Below, one piece after another: positions 55,959 to 64,000 of a stretch of 64,000 nt of DNA. Under the pieces are notes generated by a model. The model worked only from the letters and a program-made list of their open reading frames with translations. It was not told where the DNA came from and ran no database searches. Source of the stretch: Eutreptiella sp. 'Long Island Sound 2002' (Eukaryota > Euglenozoa > Euglenophyceae > Eutreptiales > Eutreptiaceae); NCBI GenBank assembly GCA_964036045.1, contig OZ038384.1:35776238-35840237 (forward strand), in the 5' to 3' direction. Position 1 is the stretch's first letter. The number at the start of each line of letters is the position of its first letter. The translations under genes and the position numbers were made by a program.

Positions 55959-56735
55959 CTACCCTAAGGGCTCCTCCTTGCCGCCCTTTGCCCCCCCCCC
56001 CCCCATCTCTGTCCCACTGCACGAGGAGTAGGGGCTAGGGGCGGTCTTCTTCTTCTTCCTCTTCCCCCTACAGAGGCTGCCACCCTCTTCCTCTTGCCCT
56101 TCACCCCTGTAGAGGACACGGGGCATCATGGTCAGATTCGGACGAGTCTGACCCTGGTTTAGGCATACGGTGGGGGGGGCTCCCTTCCTCTTCCCCTTCA
56201 GCCCTGTGGACGACACAGGGACATCTGGGTCAAACTCTCCCTCACTCTCTCCCTTACCCTCACCCATTATCGCGATGTGGCGAAGCATCAGCAGGGGGAC
56301 CATGTTCCCCGTGAGGTGGGCAAAAGGCACTAGCCCTTTGCCCCCCACAGGTGTCAACTCCCTAGCCACCTTCGTGAACTCCTTCCGCACAGCGGGGGCC
56401 CACCCCGTGCGCCGAAGGGTGAGGTTCCCAGGTGTTGCCACCCAGGATGCTGCCTTGTCAAACATGGCCCTACACTCCGTCCTTGGCATGGCAAGATTTT
56501 TCAGGGGGTGTGGCTTAGGCCACTCCCCCGTGGGGTGTTGCAAGTGCCAGAGCAACACCGGCACTGCAATATATAAACAATTTTGTTGATTGCAGTGTGA
56601 GGGGCTGGTGTGCAGGCTGACTGCAACCCCCACTTTCCGCAACCTCTCGCAATTTGATTTCGAGACATTATTGCCTGCCACGTCATATACTTCAACCCCC
56701 CCTTTGTGCACGGTAACAACCATACTGTGCAACAT
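55959..56735 (-). CDS. Array unit 5: Lys/Arg-rich protein frame
   Basis: The 258-codon frame runs from MLHSMVVTVHKGGVEVYDVA through the basic tract and ends after the 14-base C-run. This unit is the array edge in the upstream sense. Confidence 0.35.
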   Translation of the reverse strand: MLHSMVVTVHKGGVEVYDVAGNNVSKSNCERLRKVGVAVSLHTSPSHCNQQNCLYIAVPVLLWHLQHPTGEWPKPHPLKNLAMPRTECRAMFDKAASWVATPGNLTLRRTGWAPAVRKEFTKVARELTPVGGKGLVPFAHLTGNMVPLLMLRHIAIMGEGKGESEGEFDPDVPVSSTGLKGKRKGAPPTVCLNQGQTRPNLTMMPRVLYRGEGQEEEGGSLCRGKRKKKKTAPSPYSSCSGTEMGGGGAKGGKEEPLG

Positions 56736-57394
56736 CTCTTCCCCCCCCCAAAAACATGCCTCCCATACCCCAAATGGGGGGGGGTGGACGGTGGCGTTTT
56801 GGGGAGGGCCGCCTTAATGAGATTCCGCTGTTTGGCCTCCCCCCATGGAGCACGCATCTGCACCAGTAGGCACTGTACCTTTTTGGTGTGGGCAGTGGCA
56901 GCCTCCTGGAGCCTACGCTCCTTCTGCCTGAGGCCAGCACCCCCCTGGGTCTTCCCTGCACACGCCTCCTGCACCCGCTGGTCTGCCCCCTTAAACTTTT
57001 TAACCTCCTACTCAGATTTGCCCCTCAGCAACCTAACCTGGTCAGCTGGCACCCTAGACTCCTTTACCACCAACTCCCGAACCTTGTCACTCACCCCCAA
57101 AAAAGAACACACCCTAACACACTTTTCCCTTACAGCCAGCTGCAACAGAGCCATGGGGAAGGCGGGGGGGGAGGACCCCAAAGTTTTCGACCCTCCCCAG
57201 GGTCCTCTAGCGGACCCAGCGGGATTGAAGCGGGCCAGGACAACCACCCACTCCCTACTCTTCTTGGTGCAAAGGTGCAGGTAGTACTACACTTGCACCG
57301 TTGCCACGGCCGCCCCCAAGGCCGCGGCCACGAGCGCCATTGGGGGGGGGGTCTTCACCCTCTTTCGCTTATGCTCCTTCTCCTTCGTCAGTTG

Positions 57395-57470
57395 CTGCTA
57401 CCTTTGCTGCTTCTTCTTCTGCTGCTCCTTCTTCTGCTGCTGTTGATGCTGTTGCTGCTGGTAGGTTTTT
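57395..57470. repeat. CTG/CTT triplet tract
   Basis: An imperfect (CTG/CTT)n tract just beyond the array. Frames through it encode Leu or Ser/Ala runs and are not supported as genes. Confidence 0.7.
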
Positions 57471-57731
57471 CGGGCTTCGCGGGGGGGCCCATAGGGGGAG
57501 TGTTGCCGGTGTTCCCTACGGTGATGGAGATGATGCTGCTAGTGCTGCCGCTGCTAACGCCGATGCCGATGCGGCAAGAAGACGGCCGGAGGAAACTGAA
57601 GGGCCGGCAGCGGTGGCAGCCGGACCAGAAAGCGCGGCAGCAATGGAAGAAGAGGACATTACAACGAAGAGCTGGTGCCATAGGAAGTGCATCCTCTGCG
57701 AACCACCCAAACACAGACACGGCCACATAGT

Positions 57732-58295
57732 TTATTTCTTAGCATCGGCATGGTCATGGTCCTTGCGGGGACCTGCGGCCTGCAGCCAAGAATCTATCAC
57801 AGTCATACGGGCACACTTCGGGACCCTTTCTGAAGGCTTGGGGGCATGGGCCAAAAGAAACTCAATACCCCACAAAGGACCATGAGGGTGGTAACTGGGC
57901 TGGCAGTCTGTTCGAAAAACCCCCCCTTTTGGTGGCAAAATTGTCTTTTGCCAAGTACCATAGGGGGCCTCATCCCAAACCCTCCAACCCGCTTCCTCCC
58001 CCATGACCTCAGTGAGGTGGGCTGCTGCAAGAGTAGCCCGTGTGGCACTGTGGATTGTTGCCTGGGGGGCCTCACAGAAGACATCATTCATAATGAAACG
58101 CAGAACCTCAAAGGGGTCATGGATGTAAGAAGTGGAGGGGGGAAGTGGACGTTTTTTTGAACATTTCTTCACGTCCGCCTCCTTGAACCATGCCTGAATG
58201 TCTGCACGTGTCCACTTTAGGTCCCTAACCAGGGGTTTAGGGTGCGTGGACAAAATGGATTTCAAAAAAATGAAGATGTGACCGCAGTGTTTCAT
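57732..58295 (-). CDS. Unknown protein frame (187 codons)
   Basis: The frame has good protein character: LVRDLKWTRADIQAWFKEAD, SYIHDPFEVLRFIMNDVF, ATLAAAHLTEVMGEEAGW and RKDHDHADAKK at the end. There is no recognised domain. It lies downstream, on the same strand, of the U6 zinc-module fragment and could be another exon of that element or an independent gene. Confidence 0.4.
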   Translation of the reverse strand: MKHCGHIFIFLKSILSTHPKPLVRDLKWTRADIQAWFKEADVKKCSKKRPLPPSTSYIHDPFEVLRFIMNDVFCEAPQATIHSATRATLAAAHLTEVMGEEAGWRVWDEAPYGTWQKTILPPKGGVFRTDCQPSYHPHGPLWGIEFLLAHAPKPSERVPKCARMTVIDSWLQAAGPRKDHDHADAKK

Positions 58296-58612
58296 CTAAG
58301 TCATCAGCGAATGTGCAACCAGTATCATACTTTACATCCGCGCCAGTGATGCACAAATTCCTGTGTTGAACCCCATACGAGGTTTCATGCTTGCTGGGCG
58401 TTGTCTTGCCTACAGCCTCTCGTGTGGTCAACACGGGAATTCTGGCCTAGGGGGGTTGGGCGAACTTTTTCGTGCATTAAGGTTGCCAATAGTGTGTCCT
58501 TGGCATGAAAAATATATGTTTTTGGGACGATGTTATCTAGAAATACCCGCAACATGCGGGGTTCAATTGTATGTGAGGGGCACTGGTGCAGGCAAAGTGC
58601 AGCAAGTGCATG

Positions 58613-58981
58613 TTAGAGCTTAGATTGGACATCACTGGGTTCCGGCAGTTCAACATTTGCCGAATCGGCATCTATAAGGTCCCCCTCAGAAGTAAGATCT
58701 GAGGCGGAGGCGGAGGGGTAGGGGGGAAGGGGGGTAACAGAGGATGCACTTGCCTGGCTACCACTGGACATTTTCCAATCCGTTGAAAGGGGAAAGGCGG
58801 TGGGAAAAAGGACACCCGAGGCGGTGACACATGTTTCAAGCACGCCCCTTCGGAGGTTCTGCATGTCAATATACCTAATGCCTTTGACAAACACACTGAG
58901 CACAAAGACATGCACAAACACAATGATATGCTGATTGTCCTTACACAAGCGTGAGTACTTCATGTTACATTTTTCTTCCAC
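58613..58981 (-). CDS. Exon-like frame, unknown
   Basis: The last 50 codons (MSSGSQASASSV, then SEGDLIDADSANVELPEPSD) read as a low-complexity acidic tail. The first part is hydrophobic. It may be an exon of a gene with 57732-58295, which is inference only. Confidence 0.25.
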   Translation of the reverse strand: MEEKCNMKYSRLCKDNQHIIVFVHVFVLSVFVKGIRYIDMQNLRRGVLETCVTASGVLFPTAFPLSTDWKMSSGSQASASSVTPLPPYPSASASDLTSEGDLIDADSANVELPEPSDVQSKL

Positions 58982-59416
58982 CCTCCCAGTTTGCGTGCAA
59001 AGCAGGCACCAAGATTGCAGACAACATTCTTGTACTTCATGTGTCCAAGATTGCGACCAAAATTTCTTTTAGGCGCCCCGAGGCGTCTTGGCCGGGAAGT
59101 CCCCAAGATATCGCTACCGATATTGGTTGCATTTTTCGGGCCGCTCTAGCGACCAAAACTTCCGAGCGTTTTTCCAGGCGTCCAACGGTACCCAGTTCAA
59201 AGACCCGGTACCAACCCTACTACACCATATCGCGCGCCCATCACTAGGTATATCCAAAAATGGCCCCCGGTGAGGAGAGGATATCGCTCTCTGTTCCTAT
59301 GTTGTGTGCTGTGCACATGTGCCACATTCGTAGCTGCAGTGGCAGCTCTAGGCTTCCAAGCTCAAGGAGAGTTGCCCTGTTTAATGAAGCGTCCCCTAGG
59401 ACCTCCAATGCCGCAA

Positions 59417-60110
59417 TCACTCAGGGGCGATTAATTGTGCGCCACCAACATGCATTTTTTCATCCCCAACAGTGGTCCCGGACATACACCCAAAACCAGG
59501 CCCCTTTTCAACTTTGGCTTTTTTCAACCGGGACATTTGCACACCCCCCCCACTCTTTGAAATTTCGTATGGCGGGGTGAAGTTTTTCCCGTCCTCCCCC
59601 TCTGTGGCTTGCAGGAGGGAACGCACGTCAACCTCCGTTTCCCACTTTTTGTACAACCACCCAATCTCAACAACAGGGATGCGGCCTCGCATAGGACACT
59701 CGGCTGTGGTCAAGCAAAAACCATAGCCTTTGCAGTGCATGCACCACAAGTACACTTTCTGCTCGCATTGCCCACAAGTCCAAGGGGGCCGAAAAAAAGT
59801 CAATTGGTGGCAAATCTTCCCATGCAGCGTGAAGTTGCCTTTGTGGAGCACTCTCACAACATCCTAGGACGCATGTGACGCTGCACCATCCGTATTGGAT
59901 CGTGGACCTCGTGATTTCACTCCTTCTTGTGGGCTTTCTTTGAGGAAGACTGTTTTGGTGGCTCCGCCCGGTTCCACACGTTCCAACTTGAAGGGCCGTT
60001 GGGCAATCAACTCCCACGAGGATTGGGTGGCCACCTTGAAGCATGGAACCTTCACAATGTGCCACAAAAGAACGCCTTCACACATGGCATATGTACAGTG
60101 TGGTGACTCT
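59417..60110 (-). pseudogene. U6: N-terminal zinc modules of the U-family protein
   Basis: MCEGVLLWHIVKVPCFKV with RPFKLERV (59960-60085) matches U1 residues 65-82 and 94-101. After a frame change, RPPWTCGQCEQKVYLWCMHC and the following Cys residues with YKKWETEVDV (59600-59810) match U1 residues 181-240. All zinc-module cysteines of the second block are kept. The protease domain is not found downstream. Confidence 0.6.
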
Positions 60111-60534
60111 CAACCTCCTCCCTCGCACGTCCTGCAAGCCAATCCCCTTGGAGCAGTACCTTGCCTTCCCACCCATGGTAACAGCAGGTTGAGCTATGTG
60201 GCTAAAAAACCTTCGACTGCCCAACGCCGGGTTGTTCGCCGTCTACCAGTGCTGCAAAGCGCATCCGCCCTTTGGCATCACATTTGGGTCGGTGGTGTGG
60301 CGTTGGGTGTGACACGTTCGTGGCACAACACACAACAAAGTGAGTCTTGGAGGAGGCGTGCTTGCTGTGATGCCCCTTTTTGCGCCAATGCTCTGATGTT
60401 GCGGGCCCTGTGTCCAATTCTGAGGGTGGGGGGGGGGGGCATCCACTGGGTCACTAGCAGTTTGCTGACCCTTGAACATCAACCCCCAAAACACCTCCTC
60501 CCCATCCCTTTGCCGACCTTATAGCCCTTGGCGG

Positions 60535-60955
60535 ACTGAGCTTGGTGGCTACATCACACCTTCCGTGTGGGGGGTCCCCAACGCTTCATAGCGGGGGAAC
60601 AAAATCAGAAGTGGTCTGCAAGTGGGCAAATTGGCTACATCACCCATGCCGTCTAGGGGGTCCCCAATGCTTCAGGGCAGGGGAGGAAATCAGTAGTGGC
60701 CCAAAAGTGGGCAGATTGGCTACATCACCCCTGCCGTATGGGGGGTCCCCGACGCTTCATAGCGGGGGAACAAAATCAGAAGTGGTCCGCAAGTGGGCAG
60801 ATTGGCCATCACCCATGCGATCTAGGGGGTGCCCAACGCTTCAAAGCGGGGGACAAAATCAGTAGTGGCCCACAAGTGGGCAGATTGGCTCCATCACCCT
60901 TGCCGTTTGGGGGGTGCCCAACGCTTCACAACGGGGGACAAAATCAGCCGTGGGA
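60535..60955. repeat. 84-bp-type repeats of U6
   Basis: About five degenerate units with GTGGCCCACAAGTGGGC, TTGGCTACATCACCCCTGCC and GCTTCAxAGCGGGGGA. They lie upstream of the U6 coding fragment, as in U1. Confidence 0.85.
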
Positions 60956-61240
60956 AGTCTTTTTGTTTTTTGACGGAAATCACATTTTTTCCTCGCTTTT
61001 TTTTTTTGGCCATAGGTCGTGTAACAGAAAAAAGCGTAATTTTTTTAAAGGCGTAACTCACTTTTCTTTGTTTCTTTTGCTGTAGGTCGGGTAGCAAAAA
61101 AAGCGTAGGTTGTGTAACAAAAAAAAACGTAAGTCGCGTTTGTCTGTTTGTTTAAAAGGTATAAATCACGTAACTTTTTTTAAGCATAGGGCACATCACA
61201 AAAAAAGCATAAATTGCGTGCCATACATTTTCAAGTTTTT
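60956..61240. repeat. U6 A/T-rich terminal array
   Basis: Runs of T and A are punctuated by GTCG(C/T)GTAAC and AAAAAAGCGTAA(G/T). The position matches the terminal arrays of U1-U3, but the motif is different. Confidence 0.6.
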
Positions 61241-62740
61241 TTCCCAAACTCGAATTATGCCGAAAAGAAAGCCACTTACGGCCCAAAACAAAAATAAGCG
61301 ACTTACGCTTGACACCGATGGGGGTAGCAGTGGTGGTGGTGGGGGGGTGTACTAGCATATAATCAGGTGGCCCCCCATGGGCTCCTGTGCATTTAGGGGG
61401 ATTTGCAAACCCATTGTATGTTGAAATATTTGAAAAACAAGATCGGATGTCGGTCTCTGACTGGTAGTTTGTCTCAGATACTCAGAGCTGGGTCATAGCT
61501 GAGTGGATATGCCTTGGTCTCCAAAATCAGGGGTTTGCTGTAGCACACACTGATGTGCAGCATGCAAATCAGCCCAAGGGACTGTGGGGGCACCCTCTTG
61601 AGTGCAGTAAGAGCACTGCATGGCATCAATCTGGGCAGGGTAAGAATTCAAAACGGCTGCAGAATCCCACGACAGCGAAAAAGAGGTGCATTCTCCTTCT
61701 AAAAAAAAGGTAAAATACGCTTCCACTTTTTGTTTAAGCTAATCTGGAAACCATCTGTAGCAGCAAAACGTGTGCGGTGAAATTCAGAAACTCAACGTGT
61801 GCGGTGAAATTCAGAAACTCAACGTTTCACCAGACTGTTTTGGCGAAGTCCGCAAGTCCCCAAGTCAGTCGCCGATGCAGGGGCATGGGCTGAGGGTGGG
61901 TCAAAAACGTGTGTTTCCAAACAAATGTTGGCTAGCCAGATAATTGTTTGTCTCATTATCAGTCTGTTGTAGCACAATTTGAGATCCAGCGAGGTCACAA
62001 AAAGGCCTTGAAAATGGGATTTTTTGGGACCAAGAACTGTTCAACAACATGTTCCCAGAAATGTTCTGCAACTCGCTGGGGAGTGTCAAACAGAGGTTTT
62101 TGTGCCATTTGGAGCCCGTTTGGACCCATTTTTGATGCACAAACACTCCTTGAAGTTATCTTGGGAGCATGTCAATTGTGCCAAGGGAGTCTAGGTAAAC
62201 TCAGGGCAGCAAGCGGAGATCCACGTAGTATTGGGGAGAGGCACGTAAATGAGAAAATTCATTCATCAACAAACACATTAATTCATGAAATCATTGATCA
62301 ACCCATGAAACGTCTAATTGTTCTCTCTGTTAATGAACTAAATAATTCATCGATCTACTAATGAAATGATGAACCAGGCTCTCTATTCATTGATTAAACA
62401 ATCAATCTATCAGGAAATTAGATCATAATCCACAGATACAATAAACAATGAATGTAGAAATCTTTTCATGAGTCAACTAATTAATCTATCTATCAATTAA
62501 TTGACGAATCAATCTCATGACTACTGAGTTGATGGATCAATTGATGGATTCACTGATGGATTAATTCGTTTACTCGCCAACAAATGGGTAAATTGAAATA
62601 ATGCCCAGAATACTACGGTAGGTACGCAGACTGTATCTCAGAGTGGGGGCATCCCCCCCCCCCCCCGTATGATGACACATTGTGATGCCACAGTTGTGCT
62701 GATGTTGGCCCCCCATCTCCCCTGGCCCAAATCTACCAAA
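61241..62740. other. Intergenic with simple repeats
   Basis: A 31-bp direct duplication including GTGTGCGGTGAAATTCAG lies at about 61767-61825. A long degenerate ATTCATTGATC-type tract lies at 62240-62580. No gene is seen. Confidence 0.45.
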
Positions 62741-62742
62741 AT

Positions 62743-63110
62743 TTAGTGGCCTTTCAAGTCCCCATTGTTCACGCTTGTGATGACATCCGCATTTGGGACG
62801 GGGAAGGACAATTGGGTAGGCACGAAATGACCAGGAGTCAACAGTACTTTGTGAAATGCAACCCATTCATCCAGGATGTCAGGATACATGGCCTTCATCC
62901 GCGGGTACCCCCACAATGGCTGGCTGCAGGCGGTGGCCAGCACGAAAGGCGCCGTCTCCCGCACGAGGGTCAGGACAATATCATCGGTTGCATTGGGCTG
63001 GGCAAGCTTTGAGGCTGCCATTGTGGGGACCGATAAAGTGACCTTGAAGGAGGGGTTGGATGCCAGACACTCAGCGGCACAGTCAGGCACGGGGCAGTAG
63101 TACCGGACAC
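62743..63110 (-). CDS. Exon-like frame, unknown
   Basis: The frame begins just after a TTTTTCACAG acceptor-like site with VRYYCPVPDCAAECL. It continues through SFKVTLSVPTMAASK and PLWGYPRMKAMYPDILDEW to a stop after NNGDLKGH, about 118 codons. Composition and length suggest a last exon. Paired cysteines could bind zinc. No family is recognised. Confidence 0.35.
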
Positions 63111-63129
63111 TGTGAAAAAGAGGGGGGCA

Positions 63130-63520
63130 CGCTGGTCAAATGCACAGCAGACTTAACACACCCACGCACATCCACACCCATACTCACACCCAGTCCGACA
63201 CCCACAGCCGCAGCCACAACCGCACCTGGACCTACACCAGACCTACATCCATACACCCACCCACCCATCCACACAAAATCATGCCCACAGAACCCCAACA
63301 CCCACGCCCCCACCAACACCAACACACACAGCCATAGCCACAGCCACACCTAAAACCATGCACACACCCATATACAAACCTACATCCATACCCACAGGCA
63401 CACCCAACACCCATACCCAACACCCATACCTGGGACGACCCGACAATTACAGCCACACAGCCGAACCACCTACACCCACACCCATATACAAATACACACA
63501 CCAATACACACCCATACCCA
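63130..63520. repeat. CA-rich minisatellite
   Basis: Degenerate CACACCCATAC / ACACCCACAGCC units. Frames on both strands are low-complexity and not genes. Confidence 0.8.
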
Positions 63521-64000
63521 GGCGTGAGTTTGAGCCTGGGTTCGGGTGTAGGTGCAGGTGGACTGGCTCCTGCGGGCAGCATGCAAAAGCCAGACGACAC
63601 ACCCTGTGATCATGGGGACGCCTCCTCTCCCAGAAACGGTCCGAAAAGGCCTTGTGAACGTATCTCTGTTGGGCCAAAAGGCACGACAGTAGACGGAGTG
63701 CCCTGGAGAAAAAGAGCCACATCATACGAAATAACGCAAACAGGCTCTACTCCTGTACAAACATGAGGTGGGGAGCGAGAGATGAGCACTGGATGCACTG
63801 GTTGGATACTCAGGGCACGCCTGCAGCGGGGCCTTGCACACTGAGGGTTCAAAAGAAGCGGGGTGATTGAAGCAAGCAAGGTAACAGAGAGGTAACAGAC
63901 AACAATAGTTGATGCACAACACCCATCACCTGAGTATGAGGCAACACAGACCCCCTTCTCCCCCCCACACACACAATGCGGGCACGCCAACACCCGAAAA
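63521..64000. other. Window end, nothing assigned
   Basis: No supported feature. Confidence 0.4.

Larger units (their letters stand above)
49516..57284 (-). repeat. Tandem array of five 1.53-1.57-kb units
   Basis: Unit boundaries at CCGTCCCCGC are 49516, 51074, 52630, 54195 and 55756; the last unit ends at 57284 and lacks about 30 bp. Units are highly similar throughout. Each has a C-run (13, 14, 15, 13 and 14 bases in order) that changes the coding frame, a TTTATATATTGCAG acceptor-like site and an internal in-frame TAG at the same place. The array follows U5 directly. Confidence 0.9.

Noticed and set aside
57301-57885. 194-codon plus-strand Ala/Pro-rich frame
   Set aside because: Composed largely of the triplet tract and opposite-strand shadow, with no independent support.
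63130-63520. Telomeric repeat
   Set aside because: The CA-rich units are irregular and do not form a fixed telomere motif, and the tract is internal to the window.

Overview
This window is eukaryotic nuclear DNA that is dense in transposons and satellites. It probably comes from a green alga or another unicellular eukaryote. The grounds are GC-rich LINE reading frames of a kind common in algal and protist genomes, short spliceosomal-type introns (one of 53 nt with GTAAGT and CACAG borders), C/G homopolymer runs of 10-17 bases, and no bacterial operon structure. I cannot name the species. I see no convincing host single-copy gene; almost everything readable belongs to mobile elements or their debris.

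Layout. Positions 1-1650 are featureless. Positions 1682-14552 hold a minus-strand LINE (endonuclease, reverse transcriptase, Cys/His-rich C-terminus). It is split by a 7.3-kb DNA transposon at 5895-13199 with terminal and long subterminal inverted repeats. That transposon carries three minus-strand genes: a DDE-like transposase candidate, a coiled-coil protein and a 2-oxoglutarate/Fe(II) dioxygenase-like protein, and blocks of a GAGCGCTC palindrome lie at both ends and between the genes. Further LINE 3' tails sit at 14551-14708 and about 14784-14852. Positions 15-18.7 kb contain degraded minus-strand coding fragments. Positions 18.76-21.88 kb are a degenerate satellite of about 62-bp units, each with a palindromic core, whose orientation flips near 20097.

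From 23.3 kb onward one element family recurs, called here the U family. The best copy (U1, 23277-27148) encodes a protein with Cys-rich N-terminal modules and a Ulp1/C48-type cysteine protease domain. It also has 84-bp tandem repeats carrying a GCCCAC-AA-GTGGGC hairpin, A/T-rich termini and a structured-RNA motif past the stop. Decayed or deleted relatives are U2 (33826-35646), U3 (36511-37728), U4 (about 42.4-45.8 kb), U5 (about 46.7-49.5 kb) and U6 (about 57.7-61.3 kb). Between U1 and U2 lies a frameshifted pogo/Tigger-type transposase (30.76-32.73 kb).

U4 and U5 are recent duplicates. Each is followed by a 1.56-kb unit: one partial copy after U4 and a five-copy tandem array (49516-57284) after U5. 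Each unit carries a minus-strand reading frame for a lysine/arginine-rich protein of unknown function. The last 3 kb hold (GATT)-like and CA-rich simple sequence plus one exon-like frame.

Two things deserve most attention. The first is the transposon that couples a transposase candidate to a dioxygenase-like gene and CpG-palindrome arrays. The second is the multi-hairpin RNA motif shared by U1 and U3, whose second stem shows compensatory base changes.
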